From contig JARZZO010000001.1 in the NCBI GenBank assembly GCA_030544215.1, positions 44,175,098 through 44,239,097 on the forward strand: 64,000 nt of DNA, written 5' to 3'. The notes under the pieces were generated by a model. That model did not search any database, was not told where the DNA came from, and saw only the letters and a program-made list of their open reading frames with translations. This document shows positions 1-11,418 of the stretch, piece by piece. The position numbers and the translations under genes are program-made. Within the stretch, counting starts at the first letter, position 1. Every line of letters starts with the position of its first letter. Origin of the DNA: Zantedeschia hybrid cultivar (lineage: Eukaryota; Streptophyta; Magnoliopsida; Alismatales; Araceae).

Positions 1-810
1 AACCAAGTCTATATTTTCTATTATTAGCCCTAAATCCTTTTAAAAAAGGGTGTAGAGATGTTTTGCCCCTAGTTAGTTTTTAAAAGAATTTTATAAACTC
101 TCATAATTGCTCTGGTACCATATCGTTATGTCTCGAATCGTTTTTTTTTTTTTTTAAACGTAGAGTCAGACTGGGTAATCTAGGAATAAATCCCATCATA
201 ACAAATAGATATGAGAGCTAAATAACTATAAGGCGATTTAAATAAATGTCATAACTATCAATTAATTCAAAATATTCAAAGTATAGTCAATACCAAAGCT
301 TACAAATTACAATATCTATCAATTAGTATCTAAATTCTTAGTCTCACCAAATAAAGAAAACTTCATCAATCTCTCATCATTCCCTACTACATCAAACTAC
401 TAATTTGATAACTAAAAACTCTTCTTAAAATTTAACATGCTTGATTCCCCACCTAGATAGATCTTGAAATGGTTTCTCTTGAAAGATAGTTGGTCAGATT
501 TATGAGCCCACCACTTAGTAGGCTTCGAACCATCTACATGATAGTAAATTTGTAAATCACATTATACAATTATACCAAATATGATTTTACATAGTTCTAT
601 ATATAGCTCAAATAAGAACATGATACAAAATATGGTCAAATTTAGAATTTACTAAATCAAATATATTTTTTAATAAACATGATCAGATCGACTAACATAT
701 AATTTTACATAGTATGATTATATTCATATATGATGTATCAAATTCTACTAACTATGAACAAAACTTATCACATATCGAATTGAACATAGCTCATATCAAA
801 CTGAGCTTAT
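1..810. other. AT-rich unassigned DNA with a primer-site-like remnant
   Basis: No coding region is visible. On the minus strand, 109-120 reads TGGTACCAGAGC, one base from the initiator-tRNA-Met primer site TGGTATCAGAGC seen in the copia elements of this window. A minus-strand retroelement may therefore have its LTR/internal junction near 121-125, with its body to the left of the window. The rest holds a long T run (near 140-155) and AT-rich sequence with no recognisable repeat structure. The primer-site reading is weak because it rests on 12 bases. Confidence 0.3.
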
Positions 811-1346
811 TGTAAGATACTCGCGAGACACAACGGAAGAAAGAAATAAACAAGCGATGAGATCGGGACGTGATGTTCTTGCCGTTGGAAATTAAAACAA
901 TAGAGAGAATGGATTTTTCACCTTTGCAGGGTCAAGAAAGTTCTCCCGATAATTGGAGACAAACGAGTTGAGATCGAGAATCTCCTCAAATAGCAGATGA
1001 TCTACGGGACGGGGTAGCCGCACATGTACACGGCCTCTAGATGTAGCATCCATATGGATCGATGCACAGACGAGATCTCCTTTACATCGTCGGTGTCGCC
1101 TTCCACCGCCGAAGAGAGGAGAGGGAAAGCTAGAGAGTGAGAGAGAGGGGGACGGCCAGGGAAGAAATCCACGTATTCGTTAGGATTTTTCTCTACATTC
1201 CTCTATTATATATATTCACTCAACCTTTTCACAAAAGTTCAGAAAATATATATAAACCTCTATAAATCCAGTCTCATGTAAATCCTTATGTGTGTGACCC
1301 TCTAGGCTCGACTATCAACCTAGTTGTAGGCCCATTAACTTTAAAA
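811..1346 (-). repeat. Copia element E4, 3' LTR, distal part (split by E1)
   Basis: This is the end of an LTR whose other part resumes at 11419. The two pieces are separated by the complete element E1, and the five bases TAAAA at 1342-1346 recur at 11419-11423 as its target duplication. The outer edge at 811 begins TGTAAG, the expected TG terminus of a minus-strand LTR. Together the pieces make an LTR of about 1.49 kb, similar in size to the LTRs of E1-E3. CT/GA-rich sequence near 1090-1160 resembles the transcription-start region of the sister LTRs. Confidence 0.6.
1342..1346. repeat. Target-site duplication of E1, left copy (TAAAA)
   Basis: TAAAA at 1342-1346 flanks the left end of E1 and is repeated at 11419-11423 on the right. 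A five-base duplication is the normal size for LTR retrotransposon integration. Confidence 0.8.
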
Positions 1347-2926
1347 TGGTTGGGTTCGCTGTGTCGAGATCCGATCGAAAACGCAGCGGAATAAATTTTT
1401 CGGGATCGGATCCAACCCGTTTTGAACGATTAAAATAATACCGGAGTAAATCATATTTACCTTGCGTGGATTCGAATCCGCGTTCATTTTTCGGTTCCGT
1501 TGGAGCGATGCCGCAAGTCGCGCAGATGCCCGACCTCTAGCGATATCCACGCGGTTCTCCTCGCGATGGATCGTCCTCGCTTCCTCGCTCGATTCGACGT
1601 TCGTGGATCCCGTCTAGCTTCGCGTAATCCGCCGCGACATGCGGATTCAGAATCTTTCATCGGACGGAAGGCGGAGCGGTCGAGAATCGAAGCGGAGCCT
1701 CCAGAGGGCCGGCCTCGTGTCGTGCGTCTGGAAGAGAGGATAGAGATGGAACGACGGCTAGGTTAGGGTTGCTGGCCCCCGACGTAGCGTCCGTTCTTTT
1801 ATAATAACTCTTTTTACGATTTTTCATAAAAATCCAGACTTATCCGAAATCTTGTCGGATTATCTATCGACTTGAAAACCATTTGCGTGTAACCCTCTAG
1901 GCCCAAATATCAGTCCAGTTAATAGCCCATTAAGTCTAGTAACCCTTTACTGACCAACTGAATTAATTAATATACTCATATTCAATTAATCAGCCGAATT
2001 TAATGTCCCACAATAAATTCGGACGGACTTCCGATCACATTGGATGCCAAGCAACATCGCGTGATCCTGGATGGCACTGGGGTTATCACAACCTTCTATT
2101 GGAACATTTCCGTCATCGGTTAGTGAACGGATATAATCCTTCATCCGTGCAATGTTCCCGGATCGACCTAGGGTATGGTTTACTGTTAAACCCTATTCGG
2201 TCGATTCACTTGAATCAGATGCCGCTAATCTGAATCCGATAACTCCTTATCGAATATAGAGTCTGCCCTGGCCAGGGACTTTAATCGCATCATTCTCGGA
2301 ACATTCTCTCTCAAACTACCGAGAGCGGATGATCCCGTATTGAACACACAATTACCTTCGAAGACATTTTCCTGAACCCGATCGCTTGACTTATTGATAA
2401 CCCATGGTTAGGGATTCGTTAGTCAAGGTCAAAGTCCAGAAACCTACCAGCAAGATATCTTTGGCGTCTCAGGTCCAAGGATCATCTACGCAACCATGAC
2501 AAAAGAATCGAGCTGGTTAACAGTGAGGTGTTTACCATCTAGCGATTCATAGTCGGATCAGTTTAGTGAACTCATTTGCCAATGGGCACCTACAGGTCTA
2601 GCATAGTGTCTCCACACAAGTGACTTATAGGATCAGTCACCCTCATCATATGAGCTGAAGTAACCTATACTAGTCTATCCGGATGTTCGATGTCCTATCT
2701 CAAACATCCTATGAATAGGAACAATTAGGAACATGTGTTTATAAGTCTTCGATCCTGTAATTATGATCTCATCATAATCCGAAGACTGTTGCACATGTTC
2801 ATGGACTTCATCGTGATACAATAAACATAAATTGAATTAATTACACACAATGAATTATTGCCATTTATTAATAATCTGAATCAGTACATAGTATCGGATT
2901 GGCTTTGAGACCATCTAATACTAACA
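1347..2926 (-). repeat. E1 3' LTR
   Basis: The 1580-bp LTR matches 9841-11418 throughout. In its own direction it starts TGTTAGTATTAG at 2926 and ends at 1347 with CCAACCA; the 5' copy ends CCAACA, so one base is inserted here. It contains a near-perfect palindrome around TTCGAA (1464-1482). Confidence 0.9.
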
Positions 2927-2937
2927 ATCTCCCACTT
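2927..2937 (-). other. E1 polypurine tract
   Basis: The minus strand reads AAGTGGGAGAT directly before the 3' LTR start. This purine-rich run is the second-strand DNA primer in LTR elements. E2 has AGGTGGGAGAT and E3 a decayed AAGTGGCATAT at the same place. Confidence 0.8.
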
Positions 2938-2946
2938 AGACTAAAG

Positions 2947-3930
2947 TCAATCACTTTTATACAGAATACCCATATTCTCTAAGTGACGCTCAAAGACATT
3001 TTGAGACAAAGGCTTTGTAAGTGGATTAGCTATGTTGTCGGCTGAAGGAACTCTTTCCACCACGACATCTCCTCGAGCTATAATCTCTCTGATCTGATGA
3101 AAGCGCCGTAAAATGTGCTTCGACTTATGATGAGACCTCGGCTCTTTCGCTTGAGCAATCGCCCCATTGTTGTCACACAGCAGTGGGACGGGACCAGATA
3201 TGCTTTCCACCATACCAAGATCGCCGATGAATTTCTTCATCCATACAGCTTCCTAGGCGGATTTAGCAGCAGCAATATACTCAGCTTCCGTTGTCGAATC
3301 AACAGTGGTTTCCTGCTTTGAACTTTTCCAGCTCACTGCTCCCCCGTTGAGTGTGAAAACAAAACCTGATGTTGACTTACTGTCGTCAGGATCAAACTGA
3401 AAACTCGAGTCAGTGTATCCTTGCAGCTTTAAGTCTCCTCCTCCATAGACTAGAAATCGATCCTTAGTCCTTCTCAAGTACTTAAGGATGTATTTCACAG
3501 TCTTCCAGTGTTCATCACCTGGATCTGCCTGATGTCTGCTCGTAACACTTAGAGCATATGCTACATCAGGTCTGGTACATAGTATGGCATACATGATGGA
3601 CCCTATGGCAGAAGCATAGGGGACTTTATCCATCACAGCCCTCTCTTCAAGTGTCTTGGGAGACTGACCTTTAGAGAGTGAAATTCCATGTCTCATCGGT
3701 ATGAGACCTCTTTTGGAATTTTCCATGCCAAACCTTTTGACAATGGTTTCTATGTACATAGATTAGGTTAAAGCAAACATCTTCTTTGATCTATCTCTAT
3801 CGATCCGTATTCCTAATACGTAAGATGCTTCTCCCAAATCCTTCATGGAGAAGTTCTTTGACAGCCATATCTTTATTGATGACATCATTCCTACATCATT
3901 CCCAATGAGTAGGATGTCGTCAACGTAAAG
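2947..3930 (-). pseudogene. E1 pol: end of reverse transcriptase and RNase H (broken)
   Basis: Minus-strand frames give the YVDD catalytic motif of copia reverse transcriptase (3916-3927), then the connection and RNase H domain with the family signatures SIMYA, DSSFQ, EAEYIA and DNNGAIAQAK. The gene is broken: a frameshift near 3945 separates it from the upstream half of reverse transcriptase, a TAA in place of an expected glutamine codon lies near 3760, and a TAG near 3250 interrupts the segment just before WMKKFI. The last sense codons end at 2947, ten bases from the purine tract, so the 3' end is complete. Confidence 0.85.
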
Positions 3931-5020
3931 AATCAGAAATGTGATTGCGCTCCCACTATTTTCTTGTATACACAGGGCTTATCTTCATTCTTAATGAATC
4001 CATAAGATTTGATTGCCTCATCAAATCTTATGTTCCAACTTCGGGAAGTTTGCTTTAGTCCATAAATAGACCTCTGCAACTTGCATACCAAGTCTGGAGA
4101 TTCTTTGGATGTGAATCCTTCTGGTTGTATCATATATACCTCCTCCTCAAGGTTTCCATTGAGGAAGGCAGTCTTCATATCCATCTGCCAGATTTCACAA
4201 TCATGGTAGGCAGCAATGGCGAGAAGAATTCTGATAGACTTAATCATAGCAACGGGTGAAAAGGTTTCGTCATAGTCAACACCTTGTCTTTGACGATAGC
4301 CTTTCGCCACTAATCTTGCTTTATAAGTCTCAATACATCCATCTGCACCGATCTTTCTTTTAAAGATCCATTTGCAGCCGATAGGTAGTATTTCATCGGG
4401 TAAATCTTCCAAGTTCCAAACTTGGTTGATGTACAAAGACTGTATTTCAGAATTCATGGCTTCCCGCCATTTTCCGGCCTCTGAACTTTCAATGGCCTCC
4501 TGGTAAGTCTTAGGATCATCATCCTCATTATAGGGTATCCTTGAACCATCTAAATTAATATGTCCTACATATATTTCTGGTGGTTTAGGTACTCTTTCAG
4601 ACCTACGAGGTTCCTGTGTATCATTTTGAACAGGTTCAGAAACTGATGGTTCATCTGATGAACTAGTTTGTGGGTCTGGAATTTCTTCCACAGTTACTTT
4701 ACTCTCAGTGTCCTTCCGGAGAATATAATCTTCTTCTAGAAAGACAGCTCTCCTGGCCACAAACACCTTTTGTTCGCGAGGATGATAAAAGTAATATCTA
4801 TAAGTTTCCTTTGGATATCCCACAAATCTGCATTTGTCAGTTCTAGATTCCAGCTTATCTACGTCATGTCTTTTAACATGAGCAGGACATCCCCAGGCTT
4901 TTACATGTTTAAGGTCTGGTTTCCTTCCATTCCATATCTCATATGGAGTGGTTTCAACAAACTTGCTGGGTACCTTGTTCAGGATATACATTGCCGAGCT
5001 AAGTGCATATCCCAATAAGG
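3931..5020 (-). pseudogene. E1 pol: integrase C-terminal end and reverse transcriptase
   Basis: This frame opens inside the end of the integrase region (YILNKVPSK, TPYEIWNGRKPDLKH, GCPAHVK), passes through the variable linker, and enters reverse transcriptase (GCKWIFKRK, YKARLVAKGY, FSPVA, MDMKTAFLNG, IYGLKQ). It stays open for about 360 codons until a one-base shift near 3945. The protease and integrase catalytic core that should precede it are absent: at 5020 the sequence jumps straight from the first half of the gag zinc knuckle to this point. The family and gene order are clear; the exact copia lineage is not assigned. Confidence 0.88.
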
Positions 5021-5769
5021 ACAGTAGAAGCAATCACCTTTTTCAGCATTCTTGCCTTTGTCTTTCTTGACAACCTTTGCCTTTCTTTGAACCTTATTCT
5101 TATTCTTTCGAAAAGCTTGGGCTGAAAGTCTCTTTCTATTGGTCTTACCAACCATGAGGACTTGGGGTTTATCATTCACAAGGTTCCCCTCTGCAGTCTT
5201 TAACATGTTCAGCAGTTCAGCTAAGGTAGTCTGGATTTTGTTCATGTTAAAGTTAACGATGAACTGAGCATATGACTGTGGAAGTGAAGATAACACGAGG
5301 TCTGTATGCATCTCCTTGGGAAGTGTAATCCCAAGAGCATCCAACCTCTCCACCCACTCAATCATCTTCAACACGTGATTCTGTACTGAAGTTCCCTCTG
5401 CCATCTGAGCCTTGAATATATTCTTCGATATCTCATATTGTTCGATTCTGCTCTGCTCACCAAATAGCTCCTTCAAATGGAGCATGATGGATCTAGCATC
5501 CATCTCTTCATGTTGCCTCTGCAACCATTGCTCATAGAGGCTAACATGTAGCATTGGGCCATGGTAGAATCTTCCTTCCATTTTTCATACCCTATCATTT
5601 TCTCCTCTCGGGCATCTAATGCTGATTCAGAAGGAGGTTCATTATCCAAGACGTAGGCAATCTGCTCAAACCTAAGGACAATCTTCATGTTCCTGAGCCA
5701 ATCTGAGTAATTGGTGCCTATCAAACGATTAGCATCGAGTATGCCACGCAACGGGTTATGGTGCGACAT
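5021..5769 (-). pseudogene. E1 gag (frameshifted, cut in the zinc knuckle)
   Basis: Gag builds the virus-like particle that packages the element RNA. The start is the ATG at 5769, eight bases after a good splice-acceptor-like TGTAG. N-terminal residues such as GTNYSDWLRNMKIVLR and the later LSSLPQSYAQFIVNF are typical of copia gag (UBN2-type) proteins. A frameshift near 5540 divides it into two frames. A lysine-rich stretch leads to the zinc knuckle, of which only the first cysteine pair, CFYC (5021-5032), remains. The next bases belong to integrase in another frame, so translation runs into a stop at 4979. Confidence 0.85.
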
Positions 5770-5979
5770 TCTAGCCTACAGGAGATAATCAAATGATAAT
5801 TAGCATATATTCAGATTAATTAAAACAAGATATGGTCTTTTATTATTTAGTTTTACTCCCACTAATTTTCGACGGACCGTATAACCTTCAGATATACAGA
5901 ACGGGAGACGCCGACTGTGTCCTAGTGGGGATTAGAATCTCCAAGCATTACAGTATGACCTCGGGTAAACACGTAGTAT

Positions 5980-5984
5980 CATAT
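5980..5984. repeat. Target-site duplication of leader solo LTR, left copy (CATAT)
   Basis: CATAT is repeated at 7778-7782 directly after the inserted sequence. Removing the insertion plus one copy restores collinearity with the E2 leader. Confidence 0.8.
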
Positions 5985-7777
5985 TGATGCGTGTTTAAAT
6001 GCCGTCGTTAAAACACAAACAACATCAATCTTAATTTCCGAATCTCAATTAAAAATAACAAGGTAGTGCATGGTTGAGACCGGGTCGATCCACGGAGAAC
6101 TAGAATTCTTATTTTGAAAACTTTGAGATTTTTAGCCAAATTGGTTCATAGGTGTGATTTTAAAAACAAATCTAGAAAAGGTAATTACCAAAATTCACTA
6201 ACAGGTTTAAAACACCTAATTCTTGTTAAGGAACTACTATTTAAGACACTATTAATCAAATTAAACAAAATATATGCACCTAACTAAATAATTCAAGTTT
6301 AGAAAAAATAGGAGTATCCACAAGAGAAACGACAACTTGCTCACTGTTAATAGAGTAACAATTATTACAATGGTTCAAAAAAATTTAACAACAAATATGT
6401 TAACTAATTGCTTAACACTCAAACAAAGTAGTTAAATTGAAATCAGGGAACCGAGGGCTTCTGTGGGCATGGGCGAGGCTCGGCGCAGTGGGCCGAGGCG
6501 GCAGGCGCTGCAGACGAGGCGGCAGGCGCGAAAGGCGAGGTGCAGCGGCTCGGCAGGCGAGGTGCAGCGGCGCTGCACACGAGGCGTGGAGGCGGCTGGG
6601 CGGGAAGTGCCCGGGAGACGCCGCGTGGCGTGCGGCTGCGAGCAAAGCACGGCCCGTGCCGGCACGGGCGACGATGCGCAACCCCGCACGCAACGGTGTG
6701 CTGCCGCGTGGCTTTGGCGGGGCCGGCTTGCAGGCGGCAGGCGACCGAGTGCTGACGCGTGGCGGAAGCGGGCCCGGCAGACGACGGCGGCGGGCGGGAA
6801 ACGCCTGCGCAGCGGGCACGGGCGACGAGAACGGCCCCTGCGAAACGCGCAGGGGCGACGCGTGTTGCCGGTGGGCCCTTCGATGGCGGCTGGCACGAAC
6901 CGGGGGCTTCCGCATGTCTCCGGTGCAGGCGTTGACGTGGGATGGCGGGCTTCAGCGAGAGAAAGAGAAGAGAAAGAGCACTGAGGAAGAGCAGGGACTG
7001 ACAGAGAGAGAAAGAGAAAGGGAGAGAGAGAAAGAGGCTGCGAGAGAGGGAGGAAAAGCAGAGCGAGAGAGAGAAAATGACAGAGAGAGAAATAGGAAAA
7101 GCAAAGAGAGAGATGCGTAGGGAGAGATGGAGAACAGTGGGAAATGAGGGAGAGAAATCTGTGGGAGAGAGAGGGATAAGAAAATTCTGAAAAAATTGGA
7201 GTCCTCCTCTCCTTGACCTCCTCCCTTAGTTTTATAGAAAAGAGGGGGGTTTTGAAATTTCAAAAAGAGATTTTGAAATCATTTCATTAAGTCCCCTTTG
7301 ATTAGGGGATCCTCATAAAAAACATTAATTGGTGATTTGAAATTCGAATTTTTTAGATGGATCCTCCTTTCTTCGAATTTCAGAATTCCCTCCTCCTTTC
7401 TCTCTTAGTTGGCATGTGGGCCCCATTTGAAGCTAAAATACGAAAATAAAATGTTGCTTTTGCCAGGATTCGAACCCTGGTTGCTTCCTTGACGTTCGGG
7501 TGGTCCAACCACTATGCCATCTACTTGTTCATGTCCTGTTTCACATAAAATAACAGTTAAGTTCTCATTAGCCATAAATCATTCAACTGCGCATTAAATA
7601 ATTGCTGAGAAAATGGAATTGCTACCCTTATTCCATCCATGGAGTGATGAAATTTTAAAATTCAGATTCTGAATGCGCAAATGGTTTATCTTATCATTCC
7701 ATGTGATTTTGTCCGTTAAATTGATAGCAAATTATGTAAATTTGATCTGTTATTTATGTAAAATCGTGGACTTAACA
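5985..7777. mobile_element. Solo LTR inserted in the E1 leader
   Basis: The 1793-bp segment starts TGATGCGTGTTTAAATG, ends GACTTAACA, and is bordered by CATAT duplications. That fits a solo LTR of a retrotransposon not otherwise seen in this window. E2 lacks it at the same place: its first two leader repeats are 110 bp apart, against 1.9 kb here. Inside are an AT-rich left third, a GC-rich block (6437-6960), a GA-rich stretch (6955-7180) and a tRNA-like segment near 7465-7515. Several long ORFs in the GC-rich block overlap on both strands and are read as composition artefacts. Strand is not assigned because no internal domain is attached. Confidence 0.75.
7461..7518 (-). other. tRNA-like segment with Pol III A- and B-box matches
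   Basis: The minus strand carries TAGTGGTTGG (7505-7514), resembling the A box, and GGTTCGAATCC (7466-7476), matching the B box exactly, about 30 bp apart. CCAGG and CCTGG flank the B box and could pair, but the loop is one base too long and no convincing acceptor stem or anticodon arm can be drawn. It may be a decayed tRNA or a tRNA-derived SINE head inside the solo LTR. I do not call it a functional tRNA. Confidence 0.3.
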
Positions 7778-9828
7778 CATATCGCTATCTCAGAGCAATC
7801 ATCTCATGATAATTGCAACTCCTTGCAATATCCGATCATATTTCGGCTCCAATGTTATTAATGGTCCCGGGTAAACACAGTAGACCATTATCCCCGGTCT
7901 AAGTATTACCATCAATACGTGATAAAGTAGAGTAGAAATATAGTTCCCGGATAAACATATGGATGACTATATCGTTCCTCTACTCTTATCCAAAGGCATC
8001 TAATGCCATGATCAATAGTTCTCTCATCAGTCAATGGCAAACCTTGGGTAAATACATAGTATCTTCCACCACTGAATTAAGTTCTATTAATCGTATTGAT
8101 GGAGGGCCACACGGTGCATTCTCAATGACTCGTGCTACGGCTTAGAATTTGTTACGAAGGTTTTTATTTATTTTCTTTGGTCTCATCCTAGGTGATAGTA
8201 TTAAATATATCAAATATATATATATAAATACTAATAACCTAGCAAATTTGATTCACAATCAAAAATCAAACACACGCATCGCATACATGTCATTAGTGTG
8301 GTCATGGATGGCACTGTGGTTTGACTTGAGCCAGACAGTCAAACGCACACACATACACAATATAACAACTTATATCATGAGTCTGCAAAACCCATGGATT
8401 CAATGAACTCCTTCATTTTCATCTGGTCGGCAGTTGTGGATCATCCTCGCTCCGTGTGCAGCCGCCTCGATCAAATTACATCAATAATTTAAAAGAGGAA
8501 GCCTTATGACGAATACATAGAGAGAGAGGTAGAAATACATTGGAATATGAGAGGGAGAGGTTCGCATATCTCTATTTATTAATGAATAATAAACCACACA
8601 ATCAGATTCCACATCCACAAGTAAATGCACATCCATGACCACCATGTGTTTTAATTAAACAATCCACACACGATATAGCACATCAAATGGCTAAATTAAA
8701 ATTTTTGAAAATAATTAATTTTAGGCTTCATAAAACCAGGGACCAAACAAACTTTGGATTTAGATTTTCGAAATATTAATCAACACTTTTAAGCATGCTA
8801 ATTTAAATCCAATTTAAATAAGCACGCTAATGCACTTTAACATAAATGCACAATAACTACAAATTGAAAATTTTATAACATACCATGCCCTTAAAAATAT
8901 ACACATTAAATTTTAATTTAACAATTAAATCAACTCCCTTTAATGTCATTTATTCTAAATTTTAGAATAATGAAAAATATTAACAACAATTGTTAATATA
9001 ACCCCATAATCTTATTTAAAAGCCATAAACAATTAAAAATAGAATATAATTAAATAAAAAATCCCATTTTATATTTAAACTAAATTTTGTAATTTAATTA
9101 TGGCATTAAATAAGAAAAATGGGGTTTAAATACAAAAATAACAAGAAAATGGGTAATGGGCCTGGCGAACCGGGCCCGGTTCGACGGCTAGACTGAGCCA
9201 GCTGGCCCCTAGACCGGGCTGGCTCGGACCCAGGGTCAGGCCCGGCCCGGCCGCCTCCCCTTTCCCTACCCGACGCAGCTAGGGTTTCCTAGATGCGTTG
9301 CAGGCAGGAACGGGGCGGCCCCCCAGCCGCCACCGGCCTGCCCCGCAGGCGGCGGCGGCAGGTGTGGGCCGGCACTGGGGTGGCCCCCCCCAGCGACCAG
9401 GGGTCCAGGCAACGGCGACGGTGGCCCTGGCAGCCAGCGGTCACCCCAAATCACCCCCCTTTTTCAGCATAAATCCGAAACCCTCCCCCCCCTTTCCTGC
9501 ATATTCAAGGGAGAAAAAGAGAGAAGGAAGGTCGGCCATGGTTCTCCGGCGACCGAAGACCCCATGGGTGGTGTTCCCATGCTCCGGTGAGGCATCCCCG
9601 ACCTTTGGGGTGCCCCTAAAACTACCGGTCCACGTCCGTTCTTCGTTGGACGAAGAACACGAAAAAGGGTACCAAAAAAAATGATTTTTGGTGCGAAAAA
9701 TAATTTTAATTCACAGTGTTCATCACATGAACGCTTTGCATGTAATTAAAATCAAAACTGGGCATAGAATCAAATTATAAAATTATCAAATACGGAGATC
9801 GAAACGGTAAAAACACAGTGGAACCTGG

Positions 9829-9840
9829 CTCTGATACCAC
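9829..9840 (-). other. E1 primer-binding site
   Basis: The minus strand reads GTGGTATCAGAGCC next to the 5' LTR end. TGGTATCAGAGC is complementary to the 3' end of plant initiator tRNA-Met, the usual primer for copia reverse transcription. Confidence 0.9.
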
Positions 9841-11418
9841 TGTTGGGTTCGTTGTGTTGAGATCCGACCAAAAACGCAGCGGAATAAATTTTTCGGGATC
9901 GGATCCATCCCGTTTCGAACGATTAAAATAATACCGGAGTAAATCGTATTTACCTTGTGCGGATTCGAATCCGCGTTCGTTTTTCGGTTCCATCGGAGAG
10001 ATGCCGCAAGTCGCGCAGATGCCCAACCTCTAGCGGTATCCACGCGGTTCTCCTCGCAATGGATCATCCTCGCTTCCTCGCTCGATTCGACATTCGTAGA
10101 TCCCGTCTGGCTTCGCGTAATCTGCCGCGACATGCGGATTCAGAATCTTCCGTCGGATGGAAGGCGGAGCGGTCGGGAATCGAAGCGGAGCCTCCAGAGG
10201 GCCGGCCTCACGTCATGCGTCTGGAAGGGAGGATAGAGATGGAACGACGGCTAGGTTAAGGTTGCTGGCCCCCGACGTAGCGTCCGTTCTTTAATAATAA
10301 TTCTGTTTACGGTTTTTCGTAAAAACCCAGACATATCCGAAATCCTATCGGATTATCCATCGACTTGAAAACCATTTGCGTGTGACCCTCTAGGCCCAAA
10401 TACCAGTTCGGTTAATAGCCCATTAAGCCCAGTAACCCTTTACTGACCCACTGAATTAATTAATATACTCATATTCAATTAATCAGCCGAATTTAATGTC
10501 CCACAATAAATTCGGACGGACTTCCGATCACGTTGGATGCCAAGCAACATCGCGTGATCCTAGATGGCACTGGGGTTATCACAACCTTCTATTGGAACAT
10601 TTCCATCATCGGTTAGCGCGCGGATATAATCCTTCATCCGTGCAATGTTCCCGAATCGACCTAGGGTATGGTTTACTGTTAAACCCTATTTGGTCGATTC
10701 ACTTGAATCAGATGCCGCTAATCTAAATCCGATAACTCCTTATCGAATATAGAGTCTGCCCTGGCCAGGGACTTTAAGCGCATCATTCCCGGAACATTCT
10801 CTCTCAAACTACCGAGAGCGGATGATCCCGTATTGAACACACAATTACCTTCGAAGACATTTTCCTGAACCCGATCGCTTGACTTATTGATAACCCATGG
10901 TTAGGGATTCGTTAGTCAAGGTCAAAGTCCAGAAACTTACCAGCAAGATATCTTTGGCGTCTCAGGTCCACGGATCATCTACGCAACCGTGACAAAAGAA
11001 TCGAGCTGGTTAACAGTGAGGTGTTTACCATCCAGCGATTCAGAGTCGGATCAGTTTAGTGAACTCATTCGCCAATGAGCACCTACAGGTCCAGCATAGT
11101 GTCTCCACACAAGTGACTTATAGGATTAGTCACCCTCATCATATGAGCTGAAGTAACCTATACTAGTCTATCCGGATGTTCGATGTCCTATCTCAAACAT
11201 CCTATGAATAGGAACAATTAGGAACATGTGTTTATAAGTCTTCGATCCTGTAATTATGATCTCATCATAATCCGAAGACTGTTGCACATGTTCATGGACT
11301 TCATCGTGATACGATAAACATAAATGGAATTAATTACACACAATGAATTATTGCCATTTATTAATAATCTGAATCAGTACATAGTATCGGATTGTCTTTG
11401 AGACCATCTAATACTAAC
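9841..11418 (-). repeat. E1 5' LTR
   Basis: The 1578-bp LTR pairs with 1347-2926. The outermost T is missing or changed, since the copy begins GTTAG at 11418 before the TAAAA duplication. Near its downstream end the palindrome core GGATTCGAATCC (9961-9972) is followed in the sense direction by CACAAG then GTAAATACG, a good splice donor (cut at 9954/9953). Confidence 0.9.

Larger units (their letters stand above)
5770..9828 (-). other. E1 leader between primer site and gag
   Basis: This 4.06-kb stretch includes the 1793-bp inserted solo LTR, leaving about 2.27 kb of native leader. It contains four copies of a motif around GGTAAACAC (5961, 7864, 7944, 8043), a block shared with E2 and E3 ending near GTGGATCATCCTC (8435), an AT-rich stretch (8650-9130), and a GC-rich block (9150-9480). 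The ORFs found in the GC-rich part lack any family signature. E2 and E3 have the same layout, so it is an inherited structure. Confidence 0.7.
1347..11418 (-). mobile_element. Complete but defective Ty1/copia element E1
   Basis: E1 is a 10.07-kb LTR retrotransposon on the minus strand. In its own direction the order is 5' LTR (11418-9841), primer site, long leader, gag, a truncated integrase, reverse transcriptase, RNase H, purine tract and 3' LTR (2926-1347). Integrase lying before reverse transcriptase is the copia order. The element sits in an older copia LTR with a TAAAA duplication. It cannot move by itself: protease and the integrase core are deleted, gag has a frameshift, and pol has a frameshift and two in-frame stops. 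The two LTRs look alike over their full length with scattered differences, so it is not brand new; I have not computed their identity. Confidence 0.9.

Noticed and set aside
2003..2233. Conserved 76-codon ORF repeated at 10496-10726
   Set aside because: The two copies are the same position in the two E1 LTRs, so conservation is only that of the repeat; it is also antisense to the element.
6412..7120. Overlapping ORFs of 70-227 codons on both strands in GC-rich DNA
   Set aside because: Arginine- and alanine-rich translations on both strands at once reflect composition. No domain is recognisable, and the sequence lies within a solo LTR.
7461..7533. A functional tRNA gene
   Set aside because: B box and A box are present, but the T loop is one base too long and no acceptor stem or anticodon arm can be drawn.
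9266..9684. ORFs in the GC-rich block of the E1 leader
   Set aside because: Proline-rich, overlapping on both strands, not conserved as protein with the equivalent E2 and E3 blocks as far as I can see.
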